Assembly (NCBI GenBank): GCA_903926465.1
Contig: CAIYJE010000189.1
Coordinates: 1-64,000 of the forward strand
DNA length: 64,000 nucleotides
DNA from: an uncultured Planctomycetales bacterium
Lineage (GTDB): Bacteria; Planctomycetota; Planctomycetia; Isosphaerales; Isosphaeraceae
Reading direction: 5' to 3'
Position numbers and translations under genes: made by a program. The notes below the pieces were generated by a model. That model ran no database searches. It worked only from the letters and a program-made list of their open reading frames with translations, and was not told the origin of the DNA. Each line of letters starts with the position of its first letter. Position 1 is the first letter of the stretch. Of the stretch, positions 8,797-18,450 are shown one piece after another.

Positions 8797-10050
8797 TCAG
8801 ACGGTTTCGCCCTTGGCCGCGGCAACCACCTTCTGGGCGGCGTCGGTCAGTCCCTTGGCCACAATGATCTTGCGACCGCTCTCCTCGATCATCTTCATTC
8901 CCTTTTCCACGTTTGTCCCTTCGAGCCGGACAACCAGTGGAACGTGGAAGTTGATCTCGTCATAGGCAGCCAGAATGGCCGCTGCAATGATATCGCACTG
9001 CATGATGCCGCCAAAGATATTCACAAGCACGGCCTTGACCGTGGGGCTCGAAAGTAGGATCCGGAACCCTTCCAGCACCTGCTCTTTGTTGGCACCACCA
9101 CCGACGTCCAGGAAGTTGGCTGGGTCGCCACCGTGGTACTTGATCAAGTCCATAGTGCTCATTGCCAAACCCGCGCCGTTCACAAGGCAAGCAATGTTGC
9201 CGTCGAGCTGAACATAGCTCAGGCCCCACTTGGCGGCCCGCATTTCATTGGGGTCTTCTTCCGCGGGGTCTAGCATCGCGGCAATGTCTTTGTGGCGGAA
9301 CAGGGCGTTGTCATCAAAATTCAGCTTGAGGTCGAGCGCCATCACCTCGCCACCCTCGGTGACGATCAGCGGATTGACCTCGGCCAGCGATGAGTCGGTA
9401 TCCAGGAACATCTGGACGAAGTTCTTGAGGAAAACGCTTCCCTTCTTGGCCGTTTCCCCTTCAAACCCAAGAGCTTTACAAATCTTTCGGGCCTGGAAGT
9501 CCAGCAGGCCGGCATTCACGTCAATCGTTTCTCGGTGAATTTTTTCAGGGTGATGGGCGGCAATCGTCTCGATCTCAACGCCCCCCTCGGTGGTGGCCAT
9601 CAGAACCGGCGCCTTCTCGCCCCGGTCAATCGCCAGACCCAGGTAAAGCTCACGAACGATGTTATGCCCAACCGTGACCAGAACCTTTTCAATGGGTGAA
9701 CCCACTGCGCCGGTCTGGTAGGTCACCAGGGTTTTCCCCAGCAGGCTGGCGGCCGCTTTCTGGGCCTCTTCGGCGGTCCGGACCAGTTGAACGCCTTTGG
9801 CCCAGCCTTCTGGGCGGGGCTTTTCGCCACTGGCAACCGCCAGGGCCTCGGCTCGATCGGCCTCGGGACCTACAGCCACACCCTTGCCACGACCGCCCGA
9901 ATGGACCTGGGCTTTAACAACCACCAGGGGCTCATTCAACGCCTTGAAGGCCGCGGCTGCCTCTGCGGGCGTGGATGCAACGATCCCCTCTGGCACAGCG
10001 GCACCGAATTTTTTGAGGAGCTCTTTCGCCTGGTATTCATGAACTTTCAT
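8797..10050 (-). CDS. sucC: Succinyl-CoA synthetase beta subunit
   Basis: Nucleotide-binding ATP-grasp subunit that with SucD forms succinate-CoA ligase in the TCA cycle. It has 417 residues, slightly longer than usual (about 390). The family start [16 protein letters not shown] is clear, and the C-terminal CoA-ligase half contains [27 protein letters not shown] and [11 protein letters not shown]. The start is supported by homology. It is followed by a strong terminator at 8724-8758 and is not adjacent to sucD (5494-6378). Confidence 0.96.
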   Translation of the reverse strand: MKVHEYQAKELLKKFGAAVPEGIVASTPAEAAAAFKALNEPLVVVKAQVHSGGRGKGVAVGPEADRAEALAVASGEKPRPEGWAKGVQLVRTAEEAQKAAASLLGKTLVTYQTGAVGSPIEKVLVTVGHNIVRELYLGLAIDRGEKAPVLMATTEGGVEIETIAAHHPEKIHRETIDVNAGLLDFQARKICKALGFEGETAKKGSVFLKNFVQMFLDTDSSLAEVNPLIVTEGGEVMALDLKLNFDDNALFRHKDIAAMLDPAEEDPNEMRAAKWGLSYVQLDGNIACLVNGAGLAMSTMDLIKYHGGDPANFLDVGGGANKEQVLEGFRILLSSPTVKAVLVNIFGGIMQCDIIAAAILAAYDEINFHVPLVVRLEGTNVEKGMKMIEESGRKIIVAKGLTDAAQKVVAAAKGETV

Positions 10051-10278
10051 GGGATCTCACGCATCTCCGCGCAGCCGCCAAAAACTAACCTACGGCAGGC
10101 CGACAACCGTCCAGCCGTTCTGTTTCAATCCATCTAGAATCGTCGAATTGCCCGAATCTGGTCAACCCTGCCGTGCCGAAACGCAGGGATTGATCGCCCG
10201 TTTTCCGCTTCCGCCACTTCAAACGATTCTCAAGGACGTACGAAAATGGCAGTTTTTCAGCCCAACAGCCCAGATTTA

Positions 10279-10905
10279 TCAGGGCTCCCAGGTTTCGTTC
10301 TTGATATCTCGTTCGAGCTGGCGGATCTCCTCGTCGCTCAGAAAGAGCGGGGTCTGGTTGCCAGGCCGGTGGGGGTCCGCCAGTTGCCGGTCGGCCTCGG
10401 CAAATTGGAGTTCAAATTGACGGGCCTCTTCTGGGTCCATGGCGGGCGCTCGCTGGGTCTGCCGCTCCAGAGCTTGTCGGGCCGGCGTCTTCAGGGCCTT
10501 TGGCTCAGCGTGCTTCAGGCTTCCAGACCAGAAGGTGTCAGCCTCAATCATCGTCGCCCCACGTCTGCGTGCAGCCTCTCTGACCCTGCGGTCAGACGAA
10601 ACCACGGCCAGTTGCCGGGGCGCAGAATCTTGGGCAATCAGCCGCTCAATCGCCGCGTCGGCATTTTCCTCATTAACGGCAAAAAGAAGGGTCATCCCCT
10701 TGTGGCTAGACTGGACCGGTCGGTTCGCCGGTGGGTCGGCGGCGTCAAAAACAACCGTGGTTCTCACCGCGTCCAGGTGGCCAAGCTGGCCCACCACCGC
10801 ATCCAGAAAGCTCAATCTGGCTCGATGCAAGCCGTCCCCACGAAAATTCGCCTTCATCAACCCCTTGGCATGCATCAGGTTGTAACCGTCAATCAGGTAA
10901 CGCAC
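10279..10905 (-). CDS. NYN-domain (YacP-like) predicted ribonuclease
   Basis: A 208-residue protein beginning MRYLIDGYNLMHAKG, the typical first strand and acidic residue of the NYN/PIN-like YacP family. Other acidic positions include VVFDAADPPA and VVSSDRRVREAARRRGA. The C-terminal 70 residues are charged and helical. YacP (Rae1) of Bacillus is a ribosome-associated mRNA endonuclease; that this homologue acts on mRNA is inference. It lies 150 bases downstream of the STAS-FHA-STAS gene and upstream of sucC, all on the minus strand. Confidence 0.82.
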   Translation of the reverse strand: MRYLIDGYNLMHAKGLMKANFRGDGLHRARLSFLDAVVGQLGHLDAVRTTVVFDAADPPANRPVQSSHKGMTLLFAVNEENADAAIERLIAQDSAPRQLAVVSSDRRVREAARRRGATMIEADTFWSGSLKHAEPKALKTPARQALERQTQRAPAMDPEEARQFELQFAEADRQLADPHRPGNQTPLFLSDEEIRQLERDIKNETWEP

Positions 10906-11055
10906 GCCCAGGCTTTCATTTCAGAGTTCCAGTAGAATCCCTTCTGGAAACCTAGAGGAAAGCGCAAGAAACGGCAAGTGCTCAGCAGGGCCGGGCTGCA
11001 AAATCACTCACAAAAGATGCGTTGGGCGAACACGCTTGAACCGACCAGATTGCAC

Positions 11056-12474
11056 TCAATCCCAGGCGGCAACTACGGCCTCATCCAGGGTTTCGTACAT
11101 CGGCACCAGTTCGGTCACCCTGAAAAGTTCGAGCCTGGTCCGCATGGCTGGTCGCGGGTGCGCCAGCCGCAACTGGCCACCAGATCGAGCCAGTTTCAGA
11201 GAGACCGCCAGCACCACCCCAAGCGCTCGGCTCGACATCGCGGAAACCAGGCCCAGGTCCAGCACAATCCGGGCATCCGGCCGTTCCGTAACCGCCTCTT
11301 CAAGGGCTTCCTGAAGCGCCTCCGCCGCCAGATCGTCAAGAATTTCAGCCGTTCGGGGCGCGATCACCCGGACCCCTTGAATTTCCGTCACTCGCACCTT
11401 GTTCGCGGGAGCATTCGTCTGTGGTACCACCACTTCTTGCGTGTGGGTGCCCGTACCATGCTCCTGCTCGGCGTCACTTTCGGGCCCAATCAGCCAGTTT
11501 GCAACGGTGTCCTCAAGCACAACCTCGCCCAGTCCCGACGGGCCCAGAAGCACAGTGCAAACCAGGGGGCCAATGCGAACCCGATCTCCTGCCACCAGGC
11601 GATGAGGGCCCTGGATCGGAACATCATTCACAAAGGTCCCGTTCCGGCTCCCAAGATCCCGGATTTGCCAGTGAAGAAGACTGTCACTTTCAATCTGGGC
11701 GTGCAGCCGGCTGACCACGTCGGTTCCACAACGGAGCCGACAGCGAGGGTCGCGGCCAATCAGCCATGGCGAACGCCTGACGGCGATAGTTTGGCCGGCT
11801 CTTGACCCCACTTCCACCCTGAGCTTCAGCGGAGCGAGCGCGGGCTGTGGCTTTTGGGATTGATCGACCTGCCGTTCCTGCATCTCGCCTCCGCTTTTCT
11901 GGTCATGCGCCGTGAGTGCCGAAAGCATTCCGACTGGCAGCGGCCGGGGGAGTCCAGCCATTGGCCAAGCGGTGTTAACTGCGGTGTTCAGGTCTTCGAA
12001 AAGTCGCAATTCCTTTTCGAGTCCTGTGTATCGAAAAATCGGTCGAATTTCCGGCCTGATTCCGCAAAGGCGAAGCAAGCCGCCTGGTACGGAAAGGCAG
12101 TAGCGGTGCGCCTCGGCCAGGGTGCCCACAAACGAACTGGTGATCCGGTCAACCTCACGCAGGTCCAGAACCAGGCGGTCACAGCCCGCCTTGACCAGGG
12201 AGATCAGCTCTTCAACCGTCTCGGTGACGGCCGGTTCTTTAATCAGTTCGTTCACAATGACCCGGGCCACCGTAACCTGTCCGGTTCTGGAAACCCGCAG
12301 CCGACCAAAGCCACGCCCAAACGTGTCTTCGCTCTTGGCGTTCGATTTCTTCTTGAGGCCGAATCCGCCCTTCTCGGACGAGCCGCCAGAGGTCACGCCC
12401 GCCCCTTGATCCACCAGGCCAACCAGCCAGTCGACCATCTTCTGATCGAGTTGTTGCTCGAGCACGGTTTCCAT
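11056..12474 (-). CDS. STAS-FHA-STAS regulatory protein
   Basis: A 472-residue protein (ATG start; an in-frame GTG lies six codons upstream). Residues 60-170 form an anti-sigma-antagonist-like STAS domain (LVLDLREVDRITSSFVGTLA). Residues 218-310 form an FHA phosphothreonine-binding domain with the conserved Gly240-Arg241, Ser255-Arg-x-His258 and SRNGTFVN at 276-283. Residues 360-472 form a second STAS domain (ARIVLDLGLVSAMSSRALGV). Serines at the usual STAS phosphorylation positions are present (TSS 112-114, MSS 413-415). The architecture suggests a cytoplasmic partner-switching hub responding to Ser/Thr kinases. No kinase or sigma factor gene is nearby. Confidence 0.85.
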   Translation of the reverse strand: METVLEQQLDQKMVDWLVGLVDQGAGVTSGGSSEKGGFGLKKKSNAKSEDTFGRGFGRLRVSRTGQVTVARVIVNELIKEPAVTETVEELISLVKAGCDRLVLDLREVDRITSSFVGTLAEAHRYCLSVPGGLLRLCGIRPEIRPIFRYTGLEKELRLFEDLNTAVNTAWPMAGLPRPLPVGMLSALTAHDQKSGGEMQERQVDQSQKPQPALAPLKLRVEVGSRAGQTIAVRRSPWLIGRDPRCRLRCGTDVVSRLHAQIESDSLLHWQIRDLGSRNGTFVNDVPIQGPHRLVAGDRVRIGPLVCTVLLGPSGLGEVVLEDTVANWLIGPESDAEQEHGTGTHTQEVVVPQTNAPANKVRVTEIQGVRVIAPRTAEILDDLAAEALQEALEEAVTERPDARIVLDLGLVSAMSSRALGVVLAVSLKLARSGGQLRLAHPRPAMRTRLELFRVTELVPMYETLDEAVVAAWD

Positions 12475-13058
12475 GGCGCAATGGACCACCACTCTGAAAA
12501 ATCAGAGAGAGAAGAAGGAACTTTGGCAACCGGTTCCACATCGGCGTGCGGTAACCAGATCACCGATCCAAGAATAAACATGTGTGCGTAAGACGCCGTA
12601 CCAAACCCGGGGATTGCCCCAGGTATTGTTGAAATCGGCTCAGAAAAGGCTGTCAGTCGCCTTTTGGCATGTGTCTACACCTGATTGAGCGAGTTTTGCC
12701 GAGACGTTGTCCCAAAAAAAATTGAACAATCGCCAAATCGCTTCCGGGAGATCCAACGAGTGAGTCCAAAGCCCCTGATTTGCAGGGCAGAACCCAGAAT
12801 CAACCCTCAGGCAATCGAGACCGGGGGCCAAGCTTATCGCTGTTCACGAATGGGTTGCACACATACAGAACCCCAGCAGACAGCCGTGAGCGGCGGTTCT
12901 ACACCTGCAACCCAATCTTGAATCACTCTAAGGCCCAGGCATTCTCATGATCGCATCATGAGTGCATGCGTGCGCACTATGGTGCAAGCCGGAATGTGGG
13001 ACGGGGATCCCAGTGGTAAGCTCACTGGCCGCGAGATGCACGGGGATCCCCTTGGCGA
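12475..13058. other. Intergenic stretch with palindromic repeat D1
   Basis: About 580 bases without a supported gene. Positions 12841-12926 carry a copy of palindromic repeat family D. Two direct copies of ACGGGGATCCC lie at about 13002 and 13039. Nothing else was recognised. Confidence 0.6.
12841..12926. repeat. Palindromic repeat family D, copy 1
   Basis: The outer arms GTTCACGAATGGGTTGCA and TGCAACCCAATCTTGAATCAC are complementary over ATTGGGTTGCA and partly beyond. The inner part is diverged (CAGACAGCCGTGAGCGGCGG). Related copies are at 19839-19920, 58600-58674 and 60006-60089. Confidence 0.75.
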
Positions 13059-14375
13059 TTACTTGCGCCTGCCTGGCGTTTCAAACCCTGGTTCCAGCGA
13101 GTGACGGATTTCGCCATTCACAATCACCGTGTGGGCTCGGCCTTTCACAGACCAGCCGCCAAACGGCGTGTTGTGGCTTTTGGAACGGAGCTTGGCAGGA
13201 TCAATGACCCAGCTTGCGTCGGGGTCGATAATTGTTACGTCGGCATCGTAGCCAACTTTCAGGCTGCCCTTACGATGGTCCAGGTTGAGCAGGCGGGCAG
13301 GATTGACGGTCAGCTTGTTGATCACGTCTGGCCAGGTGAGCAGGCCCGGTTCAATCAGGCCCTTCACGGTGATGGGGATCAGAGTTTCCAGGCCAACGAT
13401 TCCGAACGGCGCGATATCCAGTTCTCTCGCCTTTTTCTCAGCTGCATGGGGTGCATGGTCGGTCGCCAGCACTTCAATGGTGCCATCCACCAGCCCTTCA
13501 ATCACAGACTCCACATCGGCCTTGGTGCGCAAGGGGGGATTCATCTTGTAGTTAGAGTCAAACGTGCGCAGGCATTCATCGGTCAGCGTGAAGTGGTGCG
13601 GGCAGGCTTCGGCCGTGACCTGGATACCACGCTTTTTGGCGTCTCGCACCAGCTCCACGGCCCTGGAGGTGGAGATGTGCTGGATATGGAGCCGGCCGCC
13701 TGTAATTTCGGCCAGGCGGATGTCTCTGGCCACCATGATATCTTCGGCGGCGTTGGGCATTCCCTTCAGGCCGAGCCGCATGCTCTCAAACCCGTCGTTC
13801 ATCACTGCGCCGGTGGTCAACTCCATTACCTGGCAATGCTGCATGATGCAGCGGTTGAACATCCGGGCGTAGGCAAGTGCCTGCCGCATCAAGGCTGCGC
13901 TTGAAACTGGGGCCCCATCATCGGTAAACGCCACGGCCCCGCCATCGACCAGCTGGCCGAGTTCGGCCAGCTCTTCCCCTTTGCGCCCTTTGCTTACGCA
14001 GGCCACGGGGTACACATTCGCCTTGCGTGCCCGCTTGGCCTGCAAAACGACGTACTCCACGGCGTCTCGCGTATCCATGGGGGGCAGGGTGTTTGGCATG
14101 CAGGCCACGGTGGTCACGCCGCCGGCCAGGGCAGACGATGCGCCGGTTTGGATGGTTTCATCTTCTTCGTTGCCGGGCTCACGCAGGTGCACGTGGCAGT
14201 CTATCAGCCCTGGGCAAACGATCTTCCCTCGCGCATCGATCACAATTTCAGGCTCGCCGTTGCTCATCTCGCCAATGCCGGCAATCTGTTCGCCTGAAAT
14301 CCAAACATCGGCGGTGCGGTCAATCCCCTGAGAAGGGTCGATGACACGCCCGCCTGAAATCTTGATCGTTCGCAT
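13059..14375 (-). CDS. pyrC: Dihydroorotase
   Basis: Catalyses ring closure of carbamoyl aspartate to dihydroorotate in pyrimidine synthesis. With the start at MRTIKISGGRVIDPSQGID the protein has 438 residues, normal for the type I (PyrC/AllB-like) class; a longer frame to 14516 would overlap pyrB and is rejected. Metal-site motifs are visible: DCHVHLREPG near residue 60 and ATDHAPH near 305. It follows pyrB by 85 bases on the same strand, the usual pyrBC order, so the two are probably cotranscribed and the proteins may form the DHOase-ATCase complex known in some bacteria. Confidence 0.95.
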   Translation of the reverse strand: MRTIKISGGRVIDPSQGIDRTADVWISGEQIAGIGEMSNGEPEIVIDARGKIVCPGLIDCHVHLREPGNEEDETIQTGASSALAGGVTTVACMPNTLPPMDTRDAVEYVVLQAKRARKANVYPVACVSKGRKGEELAELGQLVDGGAVAFTDDGAPVSSAALMRQALAYARMFNRCIMQHCQVMELTTGAVMNDGFESMRLGLKGMPNAAEDIMVARDIRLAEITGGRLHIQHISTSRAVELVRDAKKRGIQVTAEACPHHFTLTDECLRTFDSNYKMNPPLRTKADVESVIEGLVDGTIEVLATDHAPHAAEKKARELDIAPFGIVGLETLIPITVKGLIEPGLLTWPDVINKLTVNPARLLNLDHRKGSLKVGYDADVTIIDPDASWVIDPAKLRSKSHNTPFGGWSVKGRAHTVIVNGEIRHSLEPGFETPGRRK

Positions 14376-14460
14376 GGTTTTGGTCTTTCGTCGTGATCGG
14401 TTTTGAATTGGAAAAGGGGGGTGTTCTCTGTTCGCAAGCGGGCGAGGGAGGGTTTGGTGA

Positions 14461-15447
14461 TCAGCGGCCCTGGCCAGAAACCAGGTAGAGGGCGGCCATC
14501 CGGACCGCCAGGCCATTGGTCACCTGGTCGAGAATGGCAGACTGCGGCCCGTCGGCCACCTCGGGGGTTAGCTCTACACCGCGATTGATTGGCCCCGGGG
14601 CAAGCAACAGCAGGTCGGGCTTGGAGCGAGCCAGACGCTCGCCGGTAACTCCGTACAGGCGGAAATATTCGGAGATCGACGGAAAGACCGACTTCGTATC
14701 GCGCTCAAACTGAATCCGGAGCACGTTGATGACATCCAGCTTGGGCAGCACTTCGTCCAGGTGGTACGCAACCTCACAGCCGAGCTTTTCAAACCCGCGA
14801 GACAACAGGGTGGGTGGTCCGCACAAAATCACCTTGGCGCCCAGCTTCTGGAGACCCCAGATATTGGACCGGGCTACCCGTGAATGGCCAATATCACCCA
14901 CCAAGCCCACGGTCAGCCCATCAATTCGGCCCTTGTGCTTGCGAATCGTCAGCAGGTCCAGCAACCCCTGGGTTGGGTGCTCGTGGGCGCCATCGCCGGC
15001 GTTCACGATTGAGCAACCCACGTGGCGAGTGAGCAGGTGGGGAGCCCCTGGCGTGGAATGGCGGACGACCAGAATATCGGCCCCCATGGCTTCCAGGTTC
15101 TTGGCCGTGTCAATGAAAGACTCACCCTTGGAAAGGCTGGACGTGCTGGCCGAGAAATCTTGAACATCGGCCGACAGACGCTTGGCGGCCAGGCTGAAGC
15201 TTGTGCGAGTTCGCGTGGAATTCTCAAAGAACAGGTTGAAGACCACTTTACCTTGCAGGGCAGGAACTTTTTTGCGGTCGCGGGCCGAAAGCTCGCCAAA
15301 CATCTCGGCGGTATCCAGAATGGCCGTGATCTCTGCGGCCGAAAGTTCTTCCAGCCCGATCAGGTGCTTTTTTGTCCACTGGGCGGCCGAGGCTGGGGCA
15401 ACATCCTGTCCGCTCTCAACTGCCAGATTGTGTGTGTCTTTGGCCAT
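14461..15447 (-). CDS. pyrB: Aspartate carbamoyltransferase catalytic subunit
   Basis: Transfers the carbamoyl group of carbamoyl phosphate to aspartate, the committed step of pyrimidine synthesis. The chosen start ([12 protein letters not shown]) gives 328 residues and has AGGGGAG 10 bases upstream; an ATG nine codons earlier is less well placed. Signature motifs: [12 protein letters not shown] (carbamoyl phosphate binding), [21 protein letters not shown] and [15 protein letters not shown] toward the end. No regulatory subunit gene (pyrI) is nearby. It is upstream of pyrC in a probable pyrBC unit and divergent from ispH. Confidence 0.96.
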   Translation of the reverse strand: MAKDTHNLAVESGQDVAPASAAQWTKKHLIGLEELSAAEITAILDTAEMFGELSARDRKKVPALQGKVVFNLFFENSTRTRTSFSLAAKRLSADVQDFSASTSSLSKGESFIDTAKNLEAMGADILVVRHSTPGAPHLLTRHVGCSIVNAGDGAHEHPTQGLLDLLTIRKHKGRIDGLTVGLVGDIGHSRVARSNIWGLQKLGAKVILCGPPTLLSRGFEKLGCEVAYHLDEVLPKLDVINVLRIQFERDTKSVFPSISEYFRLYGVTGERLARSKPDLLLLAPGPINRGVELTPEVADGPQSAILDQVTNGLAVRMAALYLVSGQGR

Positions 15448-15759
15448 GGCGGGCGATCTCCCCTGCATGTGCATGATGGACGGACGATTTGTTTTTTTGC
15501 GTGAAGCCCAGAAACCCTACCCAGCCGCCTCAACCCGCCTCTGGGCTTACGTCTTTCAGCGGATCGTAGCAATCGGACCTTCGGGTCGCAAGCAGAGCGC
15601 AGGCCACCAAGGCCCGGCCCGACCAGACCGATCGCTTACGAGCCGGAAGGACATTGGCTTTTCTCAGGGGCCATCGGCGGCTAGGATAAGCAATCTTCGA
15701 GAACGAGTAGGGCTGTCTCGCCCAGACGGCCCCGGATTCCAACTGAGAACACGGACGCG
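15448..15759. other. Divergent promoter region between pyrB and ispH
   Basis: About 310 bases between divergently transcribed genes, so it must hold promoters for both. I cannot name convincing promoter boxes. No PyrR-type attenuator or small ORF with a ribosome binding site was recognised. Confidence 0.5.
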
Positions 15760-16707
15760 ATGAAAATCCTTCTGGCGAACCCTCGTGGCTTCTGTGCAGG
15801 CGTCAACATGGCCATCGAGAGCCTCGAACGCTCGCTCGAGATCTTTGGTGCACCGCTTTATGTCTACCATGAGATCGTCCACAACAAGTACGTGGTCGAT
15901 CGTTTTCGCCGTGAAGGGGTGGTATTCGTAGAAAGCCTGGAAGAAGTGCCAGTTGGCTCACCCCTCCTCTACAGCGCCCACGGGGTATCTCCCCAAATTC
16001 GAGAGCAGGCCCGTACCCGCAAGCTTCAGGCCATTGATGCCACCTGCCCGCTGGTGACCAAGGTTCACCTGGAAGCCATCAAGTACGCCAAAGAGGGCTA
16101 CACCATTTTCCTGATCGGCCACGAAGGGCACGATGAGGTTATTGGGACCATGGGCGAGGCCCCCGAACGAATGATCTTGGTTGAAACCGTGGCCGACGTC
16201 GATCGACTGGAAGGGAATTTTGAGAAGGTGGCCTACCTGACCCAGACCACCCTGAGCGTGGATGACGCCAACATGATCATCGGTGCGCTCAGGCAGCGAT
16301 TCCCACACATCAATAACCCGCCCAAAGATGATATCTGCTACGCCACCCAGAACCGGCAAGATGCCGTACGGCAACTGGCCCCCCAGGCCGACCTGGTTCT
16401 GGTTCTGGGCAGCCAGAACAGCTCGAATAGCAAGCGGTTGCAGGAAATTGCGGATAGCCTGGGCCCGCACTCCCACCTGATCGACGGCGTCTCAGAACTT
16501 GACGCTGCCTGGTTTGAAGGGGTGCAAACCGTACTTATTACCGCCGGCGCCAGCGCTCCCGAACAGGTGGTGCAAGAGGTCATCGAGTTTATCGAAAAAA
16601 CCTACAACGCCACGGTGGAAGATGCGTTCGTACGCCAGGAAAGTGTGCACTTTCCCCTGCCACGCGAACTCCGCACCCTGATTGCACAATCTCAAGGGTC
16701 CGCCTGA
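15760..16707 (+). CDS. ispH: 4-hydroxy-3-methylbut-2-enyl diphosphate reductase
   Basis: Last enzyme of the MEP isoprenoid pathway, an iron-sulfur protein that makes IPP and DMAPP from HMBPP. It has 315 residues. The three cluster cysteines are present: Cys12 (NPRGFCAGV), Cys96 (DATCPLVTK) and Cys193 (ICYATQNRQ). Catalytic elements such as HEIVHNKYVV, GHEGHDEV and GSQNSSNSKRL are also intact. There is no strong Shine-Dalgarno before the ATG. It converges on the membrane gene at 16729 with a 21-base gap. Confidence 0.97.
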   Translation: MKILLANPRGFCAGVNMAIESLERSLEIFGAPLYVYHEIVHNKYVVDRFRREGVVFVESLEEVPVGSPLLYSAHGVSPQIREQARTRKLQAIDATCPLVTKVHLEAIKYAKEGYTIFLIGHEGHDEVIGTMGEAPERMILVETVADVDRLEGNFEKVAYLTQTTLSVDDANMIIGALRQRFPHINNPPKDDICYATQNRQDAVRQLAPQADLVLVLGSQNSSNSKRLQEIADSLGPHSHLIDGVSELDAAWFEGVQTVLITAGASAPEQVVQEVIEFIEKTYNATVEDAFVRQESVHFPLPRELRTLIAQSQGSA

Positions 16708-16728
16708 TCAACCAACCCCGGCCGTATT

Positions 16729-17598
16729 TCATTTCCAGGCGTTGCGGTCTCGTTCCTGCCAGTCCTGAAAAAACGCCTCGCTGCTCGCGGTTGGCAAGTC
16801 TGATTCCGACGCGGAATGCTGACTTCTGAGCCAATCTCGGCAGCGGCGGGCGGCGGTCAAGCAGAGCGCAGTCACCTGGAACGCGGTGATTGCCAGCATG
16901 ACCATGGCCATCGACCGAAACATGTGCCATTCCATTTGCTGACGCCAGCCGACCCTGGGGAACCGTTGCAGGTTCCAGTAAACCAGCATCGAAAAGTTGG
17001 TGGCCCACAAGATCAAACCACCCATGGCCGAGGCTCGGGTGGCGTATTGCGCCGCTTCCATATCTTTCCGGCCGATCATTGCTCCCAGCTCCGAGCAGAG
17101 CATGGCGAACAGGATCAGCTCTAGCCACTGCAACGCTTCCAGGCCGTACCTCAGAATGGAGAAGGGGGGCAGTAACCGGCCCAAGGTGTCTCCCAGCCCC
17201 AGTTCACGGGCGTGCGCAATGAGCCAGAGCCCCAGATCCACCGTATTCATGGCGGCCAGGGCAACCGATCGCGTGTTCCAGGTTGGGGTTCTGAACTTGC
17301 CGATCAGGGCATAAGACGCAATCAGGGCGAACCAGGTGATGGGTGTGTGCACCCACCAAGACCACTGGCGGCTTTCCATCAGTTCCAGAAGCGCCCGGAT
17401 GGCGGGGTCATTGGCTCGGCCGCGAGTGAGGTCGGCCACGCGACCCAACGCCAGGTCCACCGTTTGAATTCCCAGGCCAAGGGCCGCCAGCGTAAACGCC
17501 CATCGACAACGGTTGACCCGGCTCAAGAAATCCTCGGGCGATTCCTGTTCACCGGCAGAGCGTTGTTCGTTTGGGATTCGGAACGGGTCGCTCATCAA
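16729..17598 (-). CDS. Polytopic membrane protein, function unknown
   Basis: A 289-residue protein (MMSDPFRIP; either of two adjacent Met codons could start). After an acidic N-terminus of about 30 residues there are roughly six hydrophobic segments, for example near 34-50, 86-105, 118-135, 152-170, 192-212 and 232-255, and a soluble C-terminal tail. Arg/Trp-rich loops (QWSWWVHTPITW, RFPRVGWRQQMEWHM) are notable. No family was recognised. It overlaps nothing and faces ispH tail to tail. Confidence 0.7.
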   Translation of the reverse strand: MMSDPFRIPNEQRSAGEQESPEDFLSRVNRCRWAFTLAALGLGIQTVDLALGRVADLTRGRANDPAIRALLELMESRQWSWWVHTPITWFALIASYALIGKFRTPTWNTRSVALAAMNTVDLGLWLIAHARELGLGDTLGRLLPPFSILRYGLEALQWLELILFAMLCSELGAMIGRKDMEAAQYATRASAMGGLILWATNFSMLVYWNLQRFPRVGWRQQMEWHMFRSMAMVMLAITAFQVTALCLTAARRCRDWLRSQHSASESDLPTASSEAFFQDWQERDRNAWK

Positions 17599-17779
17599 GG
17601 GAATCCAGACGCAAGATGAACCGGTTGGGCGAAGCTCTGATCTTAATCCGTTCTGGGAGGAAGTTCCAAACCTTCAAGCAAAGCTTGGGCAAGAACTGTG
17701 AGTTTCGAAAGCATTCCGCGGAATTCCGCAACCCATTGGGCCATGGCGGTTTTCCGGTCTAAAGGCTCCGCAGAGGCGG

Positions 17780-17835
17780 TTCTGACAAAGTCGCTCGCAT
17801 CTGTCGAGGCGAGTTCTTGTTCCTATAAAGGATTA
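17780..17835 (+). repeat. Dispersed repeat family A, copy 3 (shorter)
   Basis: Contains ACAAAGTCGCTCGCATCTGT and CGAGGCGAGTTCTTGTTCCT as in copies 1 and 2, but lacks the TGAACGC...CACGGCTCG tail. Confidence 0.75.
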
Positions 17836-17883
17836 CAGTGAAAGGTCTTAGCAGGCTAGATATGGCATTGGCGGCAGGGCTCA

Positions 17884-17955
17884 TTCAGAGCCCAGAGCGT
17901 GAGCGACGGGGCATTCTGGTCCGTCTCTATCAGAGCCCAGAGCGTGAGCTTTGAA
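17884..17955 (+). repeat. Short repeat related to the 62-kb tandem array
   Basis: TTCAGAGCCCAGAGCGTGAG, CGACGGGGCA and a second AGAGCCCAGAGCGTGAG. The order AGAGCCC-GTGAG-GACGGGGCA is the same as in each 90-bp unit at 62071-62520. Confidence 0.65.
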
Positions 17956-17958
17956 CTT

Positions 17959-17996
17959 GTGTTCGCGGCTTGGTTTGACGAACGGGCCTTCTGCCC
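17959..17996 (+). repeat. Dispersed repeat family B, partial copy
   Basis: GTGTTCGCGGCTTGGTTTG then ACGAACGGGCCTTCTGCCC, matching the 3' part of the copies at 79-160 and 62557-62634. Confidence 0.6.
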
Positions 17997-18066
17997 TTAA
18001 AACCAGGCCTTTCCCTTGATTCCATGAATTTGGCTCAATGGTTCCTGAGATTCCATGTCCGCGGCC

Positions 18067-18450
18067 TCAAACTTTCCGCTCGCGAATCAAAATTGCCACC
18101 TTCCCCCACCCTTGGGGCAGTCCCTGTTCAACCTCCAAGGTCAGAATGCAACGCCTTGGCTCTTCGGCCTGCCAGGGGAGTTCGAGCCTGGTCTGGTCGT
18201 CGGCCAGGCCAGACCAGAGCGGGTTGCCATTGAGCTGAACAGACTTCAACCCTGGAATTTGTTCCAGGAGCAGGGCCAGGCAGTCCAGGTTGGGGTCAAT
18301 TGCAGGCTGTTGAAAAGCGCGTCGGAGGCAAATGTGGGCAGCGGCCTGGGGAGTTTCCAGCGGCAAATCGATGCGGGTTGCCGGGCTGTTTGGGGCATCC
18401 CAGGCACCAATCTCCCAGGCCTTCCTCAGGTGAATTCGATGTTCAGACAT
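18067..18450 (-). CDS. Hypothetical protein, 127 residues
   Basis: Starts MSEHRIHLRKAWEIGAWDAP. The frame is open further upstream to 18570, but the shorter start fits the protein pattern better. The sequence reads as a beta-rich domain (TRIDLPLETPQAAAHICLRR, SVQLNGNPLW, RCILTLEVEQ, GKVAILIRERKV), with the LNG motif seen in carbohydrate-binding jelly-roll domains of glycosidases. That resemblance is weak. No signal peptide, no membrane segment, no clear ribosome binding site. It is an isolated minus-strand gene next to a repeat cluster. Confidence 0.5.
   Translation of the reverse strand: MSEHRIHLRKAWEIGAWDAPNSPATRIDLPLETPQAAAHICLRRAFQQPAIDPNLDCLALLLEQIPGLKSVQLNGNPLWSGLADDQTRLELPWQAEEPRRCILTLEVEQGLPQGWGKVAILIRERKV

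Larger units (their letters stand above)
17599..18066. other. Intergenic repeat cluster
   Basis: About 470 bases with no supported gene but several repeat pieces: family A copy 3 (17780-17835), two direct copies of AGAGCCCAGAGCGTGAGC (17887-17950) related to the 62-kb tandem array, and part of family B (17959-17996). A GCATTCCGCGGAATTCCGC palindrome lies near 17711. Confidence 0.7.
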
